DNA from: Bradyrhizobium sp. CB2312
Lineage (GTDB): Bacteria; Pseudomonadota; Alphaproteobacteria; Rhizobiales; Xanthobacteraceae
Assembly (NCBI RefSeq): GCF_029714425.1
Contig: NZ_CP121668.1
Span: 7,089,501 to 7,153,500 of the forward strand
Length of the DNA: 64,000 bases
Reading direction: 5' to 3'
The translations under genes and the position numbers were made by a program. The notes under the pieces were generated by a model that saw nothing but the letters and a program-made list of their open reading frames with translations, ran no database searches and was not told the DNA's origin. Shown here piece after piece: positions 16,796-26,600 of the stretch. Position 1 is the stretch's first letter, and each line of letters begins with the position of its first letter.

Positions 16796-18082
16796 TCACA
16801 GCAATCGAAGCAGGAATTCTACGGAGTATAGCGCAAGACCGGCGAGGCCGCCGATCAGCGAGCCGTTGAAGCGGATGTATTGCAGGTCGCGGCCGATGTT
16901 GATTTCGATCAGCGAAATCAGCTGCGTCATATTCCACGCCTTGACCTGGTCGGAGATGAAGGTCGAGACGCCGCTCTTCTGGTCGGCGACGAAGCTGCGC
17001 AGCACCGTCACGAGACCCTGGTTGATCTCGCCGCGCAGCTCGGCATCGCCGGCGAGCGCCTCGCCAGCCGAAACGAACATGCCGGCAAGATGATGCTGCA
17101 AAACCTGCGTCTCGCCACTCGCGCTGCGCTCGATGAAGGAGCGCGTGTTGGCCCAGACAGTGCGGGCGAGATCTGCAAGCTCGGGGCGCGCGAGCAGGTC
17201 ACGCTTCAAGCCGTCGATGCGGTCGATATAGGCTTGGTCGGTGCCGAGGCGATCGACGAAGCTGAGCACCATGCGGTCGAACTCACCGCGGAACGGATGC
17301 TTGGGATCGCTGCGCACCTCGTTGAAGAACGCGGTGGCGGACGACACGATCTTGTTCACCAGAAACTTGTCGGCGCGATAGAGATTGAGCAGGGTCGGCA
17401 GCTCCGCGCGCACCTTGTCGCGGATCATCGCCATCGTCTCTTTCTGGGTCAGCGTCTCGTGCATCACCCGCAGGAGATCGTCGAACAGGATCTGATGCCG
17501 CCCCTCCGCCACGAAGCCGCGCAACGTGCCGGCCGCGAGCGGCGCAAGGTCGATGGCCTGGAGCTGCGAGGACATGCGGCGGATGATGAAGGTCATCAGG
17601 CCGGAGCTTTCCGTCGCGGAGACGGCTTCCGGCAGCAGGCGCAGCGCGAAACGCGCAAGGTCATCGCTTCGCTTGCGGTCGCGCAGCCAGTCGGCGACGA
17701 AGGAGCCGAAATCGATCTCCTTCAGCTTGGCCTCGACGGGACCCGCCTCGAGGAAATGCACCTGGATGAACTCGCCGAGCTTGTCGGCGATGCGGGCCTG
17801 GTTGCTCTGGATGATTGCGGTATGCGGGATCGGCAGGCCGAGCGGCCGCTTGAACAGTGCGACCACCGCATACCAGTCGGCGAGCCCGCCGATGGTCGCG
17901 GCCTCCGCGAAGGCGGCGATGAAGCCGAACACGGGATGCACGGGCAGCAGCCATTTTGCGACGATGAACAGCGCCAGCGTCGAGGCCAGCACCAGCGTCG
18001 CCAAGGCCTTGACGCGGCGCAGCTCGGCAGCGCGTTCGGCATCGCCGGGAGTGTCGAAGGAGAAGGTGGCGGGTGCGTTCAT
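16796..18082 (-). CDS. DUF445 family membrane protein
   Basis: A 428-residue protein of the DUF445 (YjiN/YheB-like) family. It has N-terminal membrane helices (LATLVLASTLALFIVAKWLLP), the family signature GGLADWYAVVALFKRPLGLPIPHTAII (key core GLADW-AVVALF-RP), a long helical middle and a C-terminal helix near IGGLAGLALYSVEFLLRLL. The function of DUF445 proteins is unknown. The ATG at 18082 is chosen because the frame upstream runs into the repeat at 18.1 kb. Confidence 0.88.
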   Translation of the reverse strand: MNAPATFSFDTPGDAERAAELRRVKALATLVLASTLALFIVAKWLLPVHPVFGFIAAFAEAATIGGLADWYAVVALFKRPLGLPIPHTAIIQSNQARIADKLGEFIQVHFLEAGPVEAKLKEIDFGSFVADWLRDRKRSDDLARFALRLLPEAVSATESSGLMTFIIRRMSSQLQAIDLAPLAAGTLRGFVAEGRHQILFDDLLRVMHETLTQKETMAMIRDKVRAELPTLLNLYRADKFLVNKIVSSATAFFNEVRSDPKHPFRGEFDRMVLSFVDRLGTDQAYIDRIDGLKRDLLARPELADLARTVWANTRSFIERSASGETQVLQHHLAGMFVSAGEALAGDAELRGEINQGLVTVLRSFVADQKSGVSTFISDQVKAWNMTQLISLIEINIGRDLQYIRFNGSLIGGLAGLALYSVEFLLRLL

Positions 18083-18100
18083 GGCTGCATCACAGTACTC

Positions 18101-18215
18101 GTCATTGCGAGCGAAGCGAAGCAATCCAGCCCGCCCCCGTGGAAAGACTCTGGATTGCTTCGTCGCAGCAGCGCAAAATTGCTTTGCAATTTTGTCGCGG
18201 GCTCCTCGCAATGAC
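18101..18215. repeat. Interrupted copy of the GTCATTGCGAGCG inverted repeat
   Basis: The left arm at 18101-18129 is the same 29-bp element as at 8.0 kb with one or two changes. The right arm starts at 18150 but is broken after CTTCGTCGC by about 35 bases that contain their own palindrome (CAAAATTGC-TTT-GCAATTTTG), and then ends with GCAATGAC at 18208-18215. It is a nested or rearranged member of the family. Confidence 0.8.
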
Positions 18216-18223
18216 GGCGGCGC

Positions 18224-18258
18224 AAAACAAAAAACAAAAGGCCCGCCGAAGCGGGCCT
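18224..18258 (-). terminator. Rho-independent terminator of the phasin gene
   Basis: AGGCCCGC (18239-18246), loop CGAA, and GCGGGCCT (18251-18258) form an 8-bp GC-rich stem. On the minus strand it is followed by TTTTGTTTTTTGTTTT. It begins 30 bp after the phasin stop codon. Confidence 0.88.
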
Positions 18259-18287
18259 CATATTCAGTTGCTACTCAGGCGGCCAAA

Positions 18288-18743
18288 TCAGGCGGTCTTG
18301 GTGTAGACCTTGGCAAAGTTGTCCTGAGCGGACTTCGCACCATTGGCGGCGAGCTTGCCGAGATAGTCGGCGGTCGCCTTGGCGCGCGAGACGAACACTT
18401 CGCCGCGGGCGCGGAGCAGGCTCGACTGGATCTCGACGGCTTCGCTGACCGACTTGGCGGACGCGAGCTTGTCGATACCCGAGAAGAACGCCTCGGCGTC
18501 CTCGTAGATCGCATGCTGAATGTTGCGGCTGATCTTGCCGGCCTCAGTGACGGACTCGGTCACCGCGTTCTCGACGGCGGCGGTCACGCGCTCGGAGCCA
18601 GCGAACACCTCGGCAGCACGGTCCTTGGCGGTGTTGGCGGTCTTCTTGACGAATTCGCGGGCGGCCTCGGGAACTTCCAGGTTCTGGATGTTCTTGAAAG
18701 CGTCCTTGAAGCCCTCGAAAGCAGTGTTGGTTTCAGTGGTCAT
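18288..18743 (-). CDS. Phasin family protein
   Basis: A 151-residue, alanine-rich, all-helical protein of the phasin_2 family. It begins with FEGFKDAFKNIQNLEVPEA and contains heptad-like amphipathic stretches (RAAEVFAGSERVTAAVENAV). Phasins coat poly-hydroxyalkanoate granules and control their size. The ATG at 18743 has GGAGAG upstream. It is a single-gene unit with its own terminator and an upstream palindrome, and it lies 0.9 kb from a PHA synthase gene. Confidence 0.9.
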   Translation of the reverse strand: MTTETNTAFEGFKDAFKNIQNLEVPEAAREFVKKTANTAKDRAAEVFAGSERVTAAVENAVTESVTEAGKISRNIQHAIYEDAEAFFSGIDKLASAKSVSEAVEIQSSLLRARGEVFVSRAKATADYLGKLAANGAKSAQDNFAKVYTKTA

Positions 18744-18836
18744 GGGGTTCTCTCCATCCTCATTGGGTTGAGCTATGGGCTCACCCCGTCCGCATTGGCC
18801 CGGGGCACGACCTATATGGCATAGTTAATTGTGCGA

Positions 18837-18854
18837 TGCAATATTCCTATTGCA
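18837..18854. promoter_or_regulatory. Palindrome upstream of the phasin gene
   Basis: TGCAATA (18837-18843), TTCC, TATTGCA (18848-18854) is a perfect 7-bp-arm palindrome about 94 bp before the phasin start. On the minus strand, TTGCAT inside it could be a -35 with CATATA 17 bp later. TGC-rich palindromes in phasin promoters are bound by PhaR/AniA in other alphaproteobacteria; the assignment here is inferred. Confidence 0.45.
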
Positions 18855-18965
18855 CTGCGATATCACGAGATCGTGAACAGCCTTAACAGAAGGCATCCTG
18901 ATGCCTCCCTGCCCAATCGGGTTCCCAAGAGGCCGGGCGGTGCTGCGAGTACTGGACGCCCCCTT

Positions 18966-19559
18966 TCAGTGCTGGACGGCGCCCGGCAGACCATAGGCCT
19001 CCATCTGGGCCTGGACCTGCGCAATGTTGTGGCCGAGCACCACGATGTCGTGGGTCTTGCCGTCGACGTCCCGGACATGGTCGCGCAGAAGAGCCTCGGC
19101 CTTGAAGCCGAGGCTCTCGAACAGCGCGATCGCCGCCTGCTGGTCCACGGTCATCTGGACGGAGAGTTTTTCGAGGCCCGCCCCTAGAGCGAGCGCAAAG
19201 GTCTCCTGCGATACCGCCTTTCCGACGCCCTTCCCGCGCACGTCGGGCGAGACCACCATGCGGATCTCTCCGACATGCGGCGACCAGGAGTGGGGATCGC
19301 GCACCAAGGTGCCGCAGCCGACGACCCTGCCGTCCTTGACGGCGAGCAGGCTCTGAATCGCGCCGCGCTCGATCTCCTTGACCCAGGCCGACAGCACCTT
19401 CGGCTCGCTGATATTACGCGGCAGGAACAACAGGTCATGGGTCGGTAGGCCCTTGCCGAAGGCCAGCACCGCGGCCTCGTCCGCGGGCGACATCAGGCGG
19501 ATCTCGATCTCGCCGGCCTCGGTCTTGACGTCACGCGGATAGGAACGCTGCTCGCTCAT
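18966..19559 (-). CDS. GNAT family N-acetyltransferase
   Basis: A 197-residue acetyltransferase of the GNAT fold. The acetyl-CoA-binding motif A is visible as VVSPDVRGKGVGKAV (R-G-K-G-V-G loop), and FESLGFKAEALL is the usual motif B. The ATG at 19559 overlaps the phaC stop (ATGA), which marks translational coupling to the PHA synthase gene. A longer frame to 19598 has an earlier ATG but would overlap phaC more deeply. Its substrate is unknown. Coupling to phaC suggests, but does not show, a role in PHA metabolism. Confidence 0.85.
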   Translation of the reverse strand: MSEQRSYPRDVKTEAGEIEIRLMSPADEAAVLAFGKGLPTHDLLFLPRNISEPKVLSAWVKEIERGAIQSLLAVKDGRVVGCGTLVRDPHSWSPHVGEIRMVVSPDVRGKGVGKAVSQETFALALGAGLEKLSVQMTVDQQAAIALFESLGFKAEALLRDHVRDVDGKTHDIVVLGHNIAQVQAQMEAYGLPGAVQH

Positions 19560-20638
19560 GTCGATCTCTTCCCCAGCCAGGAATCCAGTTTCGGCCACAG
19601 CCGCTTCACCGCGTTGGCGCCGGCGACCAGCGAGACGTGACCGCCTTTCAGCATCACCTCTTCCTTGTCCTCGGACCCGATCTTGGCGATCAGGTGCTTT
19701 GCGGCGTCATAAGGCACGATGTGATCGTGCTCGGCGACCGCATGCAGGATCGGCACCTTGATGTCTTCGAGCTTCGCCGCGCGGCCGCCGACCGACATGG
19801 TGTCGTTGAACAGCTTGTTGTCCCACATCAGATCCTTGGTGATGGTGCGGAAATATTCGCCCGCCAGCGGCAGCGTGTCGGTCGCCCAGCGGTCGAACAT
19901 CCGGTACGACTTCACGAACTCGTCGTTCCAGATGTTTTCCCAGAGCTGGATCTGGCTCACCGTGCGCGAGGCCGGACGCAGCATCTCGAACGAGGACAGG
20001 ATCATCTCCGGCGGCACATTGCCGACGCTGTCGACGAGGCGGTCGACGTCGAAATAGCGGCGGTCGGAGAAGTTCGAGAACAGCTTCATTTCGCGGAAGT
20101 CGATCGGCGTGGTGAAGCAGATCAAATTCTTCATCGGCCCGTCCTTGAAGATCGAGCCGTAAAGCAGCGACAGCACGCCGCCGAAGCAGTAGCCGACGAC
20201 GGAGACATCCTGCTCGCCGGAATCGGCCTGCACGCGGCGGACGCAGTCCGGGATGAAGTCGAGGACATAGTCCTCCATGCGCAGGCTCTTCTCCTCCGGC
20301 CGCGGCGCACTCCAGTCGAGCATGTAGACGTCATAGCCCCGCTTCAGCAGGAACTCGATGAAGCTCTGGCCGGGCACGAGGTCGAGAATGTAGCCGCGGT
20401 TGGTGGTCGCCATCACGATCAGCACCGGCACGCGGTAGATCTCGTCCGACATCGGCCGGTAATGATAGAGGCTCATGGTGCCGCGCGAATGCAGCACGTC
20501 CTTCGGCGTCGAGCCGAGCGTCGGACCGGAGGTGGAGAAATATTCGACGCCCTTGATGCTGCGCATGATGGCGCGCTGCACTTCGGACTGGATGCGCTCC
20601 GGGATCCCTGCGAAATCAAGTCCCGTCGGCGCGTTCAT
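19556..20638 (-). CDS. phaC: Class III-type poly(3-hydroxyalkanoate) synthase PhaC
   Basis: A 360-residue alpha/beta-fold PHA polymerase; that length matches class III PhaC rather than the roughly 600-residue class I enzyme. The lipase-box-like GYCFGG places the nucleophilic cysteine at residue 151. AEHDHIVPY supplies the aspartate and KGGHVSLVAG the histidine, and the W-rich LWENIWNDEFV region is typical. It polymerises hydroxyacyl-CoA to granule polymer. The ATG at 20638 overlaps the stop of the upstream PhaE-like gene (ATGA), and its own stop overlaps the GNAT start. A much longer frame upstream is antisense noise. Confidence 0.9.
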   Translation of the reverse strand: MNAPTGLDFAGIPERIQSEVQRAIMRSIKGVEYFSTSGPTLGSTPKDVLHSRGTMSLYHYRPMSDEIYRVPVLIVMATTNRGYILDLVPGQSFIEFLLKRGYDVYMLDWSAPRPEEKSLRMEDYVLDFIPDCVRRVQADSGEQDVSVVGYCFGGVLSLLYGSIFKDGPMKNLICFTTPIDFREMKLFSNFSDRRYFDVDRLVDSVGNVPPEMILSSFEMLRPASRTVSQIQLWENIWNDEFVKSYRMFDRWATDTLPLAGEYFRTITKDLMWDNKLFNDTMSVGGRAAKLEDIKVPILHAVAEHDHIVPYDAAKHLIAKIGSEDKEEVMLKGGHVSLVAGANAVKRLWPKLDSWLGKRST

Positions 20639-21015
20639 TTTTGCTCTCCGCCTTCGGACGGCGGACGTTTCGTGCGCGGCGGCCGCGGCACGGCGCCAAC
20701 CTGCTCTGCGCCCGAATTGGCCGACATCTGGCTCAACATCGACTTGATCTCGCCGATCTGACCTTCGATCGACTGGAGCCGTTCGGCGATACCGGTCATC
20801 TGCTCGCGGCTCGGCAGGTTCATGGAGAGCAGGTATTTCTCCATGAGATCGCCGAATTGCTTCTGAGCACCTGCAGCAACGCCGCCGGCGCGGTTCATCG
20901 CCTGCGAGAATTCGGGCGTCTCCATGGCCTTGGTGGCGAAGGAGTTGAAACCCTTCTCCATCTCGCCAACCATCTTCTGCCACAAGGCGACCGGATCGGT
21001 GATCTTGTCGGTCAT
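20635..21015 (-). CDS. Short PhaE-like PHA synthase accessory subunit
   Basis: A 126-residue helical protein: TDPVALWQKMVGEMEKGFNSFA at the start (key pattern W-K-hydrophobic heptads), then a QSIEGQIGEIKSMLSQM coiled-coil and a basic, proline-rich tail. Class III synthases need a PhaE partner and class IV a PhaR partner; both are larger (about 200-360 residues from memory). The position directly before phaC with a 4-base overlap, and the resemblance to the C-terminal half of PhaE, suggest a minimal PhaE. The ATG at 21015 follows GGGAGGA. It could instead be a phasin-like protein. Confidence 0.65.
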   Translation of the reverse strand: MTDKITDPVALWQKMVGEMEKGFNSFATKAMETPEFSQAMNRAGGVAAGAQKQFGDLMEKYLLSMNLPSREQMTGIAERLQSIEGQIGEIKSMLSQMSANSGAEQVGAVPRPPRTKRPPSEGGEQK

Positions 21016-21182
21016 CAGCGTCCTCCCAATGTGGAGGGCTTTGCACCCTTCTTGTCTCGCCATACCACACCGTTGCGCGGTGCCGGTCAACCGGCAAGCC
21101 GCGGATGCGATCTCGCGCACGCGGCTTCTTCGCGGAACAAAACCGTGCGATACAGCATCGATCAGCAGGAGGGACCGCGCCC

Positions 21183-22097
21183 GTGACCACCCATCAGCCG
21201 CCCCACACCGTCCGCGCCAACGGCATCGACATCTGCTACGAGATCTTCGGCAACGACAACGCCGAGCCGCTGCTGCTGATCATGGGGCTCGGCGCGCAGA
21301 TGATCCATTGGGACGACGGGTTCTGCGAGCAGCTCGCCGCACGCGGCTTTCGCGTGATCCGCTTCGACAATCGCGACATCGGCAAGTCGAGCCATCTCAC
21401 CGGCGGCAAGCGCCTGACGCCGCTCGAACTGCTGAAACTGCGCTTCCTCAGGATCCCCGTCGCCGCGCCCTACAAGCTGATCGACATGGCCAGGGACACG
21501 GTCGGCCTGATGGATGCGCTCGGCATCAAGTCGGCGCATCTCGTCGGTGCCTCCATGGGCGGCATGATCGCGCAGGAGGTGACGCTGTCGTTTCCGCAGC
21601 GCGTGCGCTCGCTGACCTCGATCATGTCGACGACGGGCAATCCGCGCGTGCCGCCGCCGACGCGCGAGGCCGCCGCCATGCTGATGGCACCGCCGCCGCG
21701 CAGCAAGGAGGAGTTCATGGTCCGCTTCGGCGAGACCTGGAAGGTGCTCCGCGCCGGGTCCTTTCCGGAAGAGGAAGCGCTCGATCCCGGCCGCGCCGAG
21801 CGCGTGTTTGCACGCGGTCTCAATCCGGCCGGCGTCGGCCGCCAGCTCCGCGCCGTGCTCGCCTCCGGCAGCCGCAAGGAGCGGCTGCACAGCGTCAAGA
21901 CGCCGACGCTGGTGATCCATGGCACGGTCGATCCGCTGGTGCGGCCCGAAGGCGGCAAGGACACGGCAGCGTCCATTCCCGGCGCCAAGCTGCTGATGAT
22001 CGAGGGCATGGGTCACGCGCTGCCGATGCGCTTCTGGCCGGAGATCATCGCCGCCATCGACAAGCACGCGCATGGCGCGGCGGCGAAGGCGGCGTAG
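21183..22097 (+). CDS. Alpha/beta fold hydrolase
   Basis: A 304-residue hydrolase with the oxyanion region LLLIMGLGAQMIHW, the nucleophile motif GASMGG, an acidic residue in HGTVDPLVRPEGG and a histidine in GMGHALP, giving a complete Ser-Asp-His triad. It resembles the aclacinomycin-methylesterase/haloalkane dehalogenase-like group, but the serine nucleophile rules out a dehalogenase. I chose the GTG at 21183 because AGGAGGG lies about 10 bases upstream; the frame is open to 21105. It is divergent from the PHA synthase operon. Substrate unknown. Confidence 0.85.
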   Translation: MTTHQPPHTVRANGIDICYEIFGNDNAEPLLLIMGLGAQMIHWDDGFCEQLAARGFRVIRFDNRDIGKSSHLTGGKRLTPLELLKLRFLRIPVAAPYKLIDMARDTVGLMDALGIKSAHLVGASMGGMIAQEVTLSFPQRVRSLTSIMSTTGNPRVPPPTREAAAMLMAPPPRSKEEFMVRFGETWKVLRAGSFPEEEALDPGRAERVFARGLNPAGVGRQLRAVLASGSRKERLHSVKTPTLVIHGTVDPLVRPEGGKDTAASIPGAKLLMIEGMGHALPMRFWPEIIAAIDKHAHGAAAKAA

Positions 22098-22223
22098 ACC
22101 GGTCAGTCTCCTCTCGGTGACCATGTGAGCTGCCGGTTACTCTCTTAACGCACGCCGGCGCGAAAGCTATACAAGCCCTCCCTCAGTCGCAAGATAAAGA
22201 GGCTGCGGCCTCTCGGAGCTCAC

Positions 22224-22688
22224 ATGCATCCCATCGTCCGGCCCGTCGCAATGATTGCGGCCTCCATTCTCGTGCTGTCCTTCGCTGGCGGCGCCGCGAT
22301 TGCCGGCAGCGCGCAGGAAGAAGACAATCGCGCCGCCGTGCTTGCCTTCTACGAGAAGGGCCTCAACCAGAAGGACGTCGATGCCGCCCTCGCCTATGTC
22401 GGCAACCGCTATGTGCAGCACAATCCCAATGCGGCCGATGGTCCGGAAGGCTTCCGGAAGTTCATCGGCTTCCTCCGTGAGAAGTTTCCGAACTCGCACA
22501 GCGAGATCAAGCGCAGCTTCGTGGATGGCGACTACGTCATCCTGCACGTTCACTCCGTTCGCGAGCCCGGCACCAGGGGACGCGCGATCGTGGACATCTT
22601 CAAGCTGGAGAACGGCAAGATCGTCGAGCACTGGGATGTGGTTCAGGAGATTCCCGAGAACCCGGCCAACGGCAACACGATGTTCTAG
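22224..22688 (+). CDS. Exported SnoaL-like (NTF2-fold) protein
   Basis: A 154-residue protein with an N-terminal signal peptide (MIAASILVLSFAGGAAIAGSA, cleavage likely after AGSA) and a SnoaL/NTF2-like domain: VLAFYEKGLNQKD, RYVQHNP and IVEHWDVVQEIPE. Many such proteins are annotated as SnoaL-like aldol-condensation or polyketide-cyclase relatives, but few have a known reaction. It is probably periplasmic. It stands alone between the hydrolase and a repeat region. Confidence 0.82.
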   Translation: MHPIVRPVAMIAASILVLSFAGGAAIAGSAQEEDNRAAVLAFYEKGLNQKDVDAALAYVGNRYVQHNPNAADGPEGFRKFIGFLREKFPNSHSEIKRSFVDGDYVILHVHSVREPGTRGRAIVDIFKLENGKIVEHWDVVQEIPENPANGNTMF

Positions 22689-22697
22689 CCCGCGGTT

Positions 22698-22830
22698 CGT
22701 AGGGTGGGCAAAGGCGCGCACTTCGCGCGCCGTGCCCACCATCCCTCCACATCGACGATAGGAATCGTGGGCACGCTTCCGCCTTCGCTCTTCGAGCTAC
22801 GGCGGACAAGTCGCTTTACCCACCCTACGG
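22698..22830. repeat. Inverted repeat with CGTAGGGTGGGCAAAG ends
   Basis: The left end at 22698-22713 (CGTAGGGTGGGCAAAG) matches the right end at 22814-22830 as its reverse complement with small differences, and inner stretches around CGTGCCCACC repeat as well. This is another intergenic palindromic family. Its right end overlaps the 3' end of the spermidine-synthase-fold gene. Confidence 0.7.
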
Positions 22831-23499
22831 TTTCCGCGCGATCCAGATCACGTGGCGTGCACCGCCGCCTCGGCCGGTGGCGCGGACGTTGACTTCGTTG
22901 ACCTCGAAACCGGCGCTGCGAACGCGCTTGGTGAATGCGGGGTTGGGTCCCGACGACCAGACGCCAAGCACGCCGCCCGGCCGCAGCGCCGTCTTCGCAG
23001 CCTTCAATCCGCTCACACTATAAAGCGCGTCATTGCCTTTCCGGGTCAGCCCTTCCGGGCCGTTATCGACGTCGAGCAGAATGGCGTCGAAGGCCGAGCT
23101 CTTCGCCCGGATAATTTCGCCGACGTCGGTCTCGCGGATGCTCACCCTGGCATCATCGAGGCTGTCACCAAAAACCTCCGCCATCGGGCCTCGCGCCCAG
23201 GCGACGACCGACGGCACGAGCTCGGAGACGACGATCTTCGCCTTGGCGCCGAGCACGGCGAGCGCCGCGCGCAGCGTGAAGCCCATGCCGAGACCGCCGA
23301 TGAGAACGACAGGCTTGGCGACCTTCTCGATTCTCTTCGCCGCGAGCGTCGCGAGCGCGGCCTCGGAGCCCGACAGGCGGCTGTTCATCAGCTCGTTGGT
23401 GCCGAGCTTGATCGAAAACTCCTTGCCCCGCCGCATCAGGCGAAGCTCCTCGTCGGAGCCGGGGATTTTGGCGGTGTCGAGCTTTTCCCAGGGAATCAT
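22825..23499 (-). CDS. Spermidine synthase-fold protein (SAM-binding Rossmann)
   Basis: A 224-residue protein with the Rossmann core of the polyamine synthase/methyltransferase superfamily: VLIGGLGMGFTLRAAL (glycine-rich SAM loop), an acidic VVSELVPSVVAWARG and FDAILLDVDNGPEGL in the position of the catalytic aspartate of spermidine synthase. It lacks the N-terminal beta domain of full spermidine synthases, so it is more likely a related transferase of unknown role. The ATG at 23499 is the first in frame. No polyamine genes lie nearby. Confidence 0.75.
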   Translation of the reverse strand: MIPWEKLDTAKIPGSDEELRLMRRGKEFSIKLGTNELMNSRLSGSEAALATLAAKRIEKVAKPVVLIGGLGMGFTLRAALAVLGAKAKIVVSELVPSVVAWARGPMAEVFGDSLDDARVSIRETDVGEIIRAKSSAFDAILLDVDNGPEGLTRKGNDALYSVSGLKAAKTALRPGGVLGVWSSGPNPAFTKRVRSAGFEVNEVNVRATGRGGGARHVIWIARKP

Positions 23500-23523
23500 G
23501 GGAGTGCTTTAGCACGATTACTT

Positions 23524-23610
23524 CGTAGCCCAGATGGAGCGAAGCGCAATCCGGGAAACTCTCAAGAGAAAAGACCGCCCCGGATTTCGCTTCGCTCCAT
23601 CCGGGCTACG
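23524..23610. repeat. Inverted repeat with CGTAGCCCAGATGGAGCG ends
   Basis: The left arm near 23524-23555 and the right arm near 23578-23610 are reverse complements with a few mismatches, separated by about 22 bases. This is a fourth palindromic family, located between the CYP102-type gene and the spermidine-synthase-fold gene. Confidence 0.75.
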
Positions 23611-23627
23611 GGAGCAGGCCCTTGCGC

Positions 23628-26600
23628 CTATCCCCCCGCCCAGACGTCCAGCACGTAGCGATTCTTCGTGCCCATCTCCTCGATCCACCGCGCACTGGCG
23701 GCGGCATCGCTGCCGGTCTTCTCGCGATGGATCGCGACGAGCGCGGCCTTCACATCGGGCTCCATCTTGCCGCCATCGCCGCAGACATAGATGATCGCGC
23801 CCTGCTCGATCAGCGGCCAGACCTTATCCTTTTGGGCGGCGAGCACGTGCTGCACGTAGGTCTTTGGTCCGTCCGCGCGCGAGAACGCCGTGAACAGCTC
23901 GGTGATGCCGCCGGCCGCCAGTGCCTTCAGCTCCTCCGCATAGAGAAAGTCCTGGTCGGGATGGCGGCAGCCGAAGAACAGCATGGCCGGACCGAGGGTG
24001 GCCCCTTTCGCCTTGCGGGCGGCGCGCTCCTGGAGGAAGCCACGGAACGGCGCAAGGCCCGTGCCCGGGCCGATCATGATGATCGGCACGGATGGATCAT
24101 CCGGCAGGCGGAAGCCGGCCTTTGTCTCACGCACAGTGGCGTAGATCGTATCGCCCGTGCGCCGGTAGGCGAGATAATTCGAGCAGATGCCTTTGTAGAC
24201 GCCGCGCCCGGAGGCCGCGGGCCCTTCGACCACGCCGACGGTGACGCTGCATCGCGCCGGATCCGCTGACGGCGAGGACGAGATCGAGTAATAGCGCGGC
24301 GCCAGCAGCGAGAGCATTTCGAGATAAACGTGGAACGGCAATTCGCAGGCGGGATATTCGAGCAGAAGGTCGAACACCGATTTGCGCCTGGACAGGATCT
24401 CGGTGCGGTAACGCTCGAGCGGTTCAGCCTCCTCGCCGACGAAGGCCAGCAGCTTCGGCTTGGTGACGGGGCAACGGGTGTGATCCGCCATAATCTGAAT
24501 TTGCTTGCGCGTTGCGACCTGCTGCAGCTCGACGAACTCGCTGAGCAGGCGGCCGACTGATACGGCATCCCCCACCGGCAATTGTGCGCGGCGGCCTTCT
24601 GCGACCTGAAGCCTGATCTGATCGGCCGGCAGGAAGCCGAAGCGGCGGGCAACCGAATCCACCAGCGTTGGATCGTTGCGCGGGACCACGCTCAAATGAT
24701 CGCCGACGCGATAGGTGATGCTGGACGGCAGCTGCACCTCGATATGGCGGGTCGAGCGTTCGGAAGGATTTGCGCCGGACTTGTTCTGGAGCTCGGCATT
24801 GACCAGCACCTTCATCGCCACCGCGCCGCCCTGGGCGACGATGGTGTTAACGGCGGTCACCGCGACCGGCTCGATCGCATAGAGCGGATCGTCTTCCGCC
24901 GTGCGGGTGAAATTCCAGTCGATGCCGAATTCCTTGGTCGCGACTTGCGCGGCCGCCGGGAACCATTTCTGGAACTGGCCGTCGAGATCGCTGCGCGCAT
25001 CGCCCTCGCCGCGCGGATAGACTGCGCGCGCACCATGCGCCGACAATTTCTCGTCGATGAAGCGCGGCACGGATTGATAGGTCGCCGCCCAATCGCTGTT
25101 GCCGCAGCCGAACACGGCGTAGCGCACATTGGCGAAGGCATCCTTTGGCAGGTCCTCGCCGAGCCATTTGACGAACTGCGTCGCATTGTCAGGCGGCGCG
25201 CCGTTATAGGAGGCGCAGATGATCAGCACACCGCCCTCCCGCGGCAGCTTGCCGACATAGTCGTCGAGCGCTCCGAGATGTACGGCAAAGCCGTTGATCT
25301 CGGCAAGATCCGCCATGCGGGTCGCAAGCTCTTCGGCGGTGCCGAGATTGGAGCCGTAGAGCACCAGCATCGGCGTGTTGTGGCCGGGGCGCGTGGTCGG
25401 CTGGCGCTGCGCCTTCGGCACTGAGGATGCGGCCGCGATCGGCCCGCCATAGGCGCCGCGCTCGCGGTCCGCCCGCGGCCGCACCTTGATCTTGAAGCCT
25501 TCCGGCTTCATCGTCAGCGTTTCCTTCAGATGCATCTGGTAGCGCTGGTGGTCGATCAGCTTGAAGCGTTGCAGGATCATGCCGAGCGCAAGTGCGGCCT
25601 CGTGCATGGCAAAGCCGCGGCCGATACAGGCGCGCTGGCCGTTGCCGAACGGCTTCCAGGCATTGACCGGCCGCTTGGCCTCGGCCTCGCGGCTGAAGTT
25701 CTCGGGGTCGAAGGCGTCGGGGTTCGGCCCCCAGACGGTGGGATCGCGATGCAGCGCCGTCACCAGGATGGTGATGAAGGTGCCCTTCCGGAGCTTGTAC
25801 TTACCGCCGCCGATGGTCTCGTCGGCGAGCGGCGAGATGCCGTAGGCCGGCGCCGGCGGCCACAGCCGCAGCGCCTCCTTGAGGATCTGCGTGATGTAGC
25901 TGAGCTGCGTCACCTGCTGGTAGGTCGGCTTCGCGTTGACGTCTGGACCGAACACACGATCGACCTCGTCATAGGCCTTCTTGAGAATGTCCGGATGCTT
26001 GAGCAGCGCATAGAGCGTGTAGGACAGCAGGCCGCTGGTCGTCTCGTGGCCCGCGATCAGGAACGTGTTGATCTGGTAGCGGATGTTGACGTCGTCGAGC
26101 TGCTCGCCGGTGGAGCGATCGACACCGGTCATCATCGCGGCGAGCATGTCCTTCTTGTCGTCGATTCCTTCCGAACTCTTGCGGCGCTCGGCGATGATCT
26201 CGTCGACCATCTTGTTCATGAAGGCGACGTCTTCGGCGAGCGTCTTGCGCCGCTTCTGCATCCAAAGCTGCTCGAACGGCAGGCCGCGCGTCATCATGAT
26301 GGTTTCGAGCGAGCGCACCAGCGACTCGACGAAGGGATGATAGTCGCGCCGGTAGAACGAGTTGAAGCGGTACTCGAAGCCGCACAGGCCGATCGTGTCC
26401 AGCGTCAGCGCCGTCATGTCGTGGACGACGTCGATCTCGTCGTCGGCGTTGAGCCGCTCCCATTTCTGCACGAGCTGCTCGGCGATATCGACCATGCTCG
26501 GGTGATAGGACTGCATGGCGCGGTTGCCGAACGGCTGCAGCAGGATGTTGTGGGCCTTGCTCCAGTTCGGCTCCCTGGTGTCGGCCGTGAACAGGCCGTC

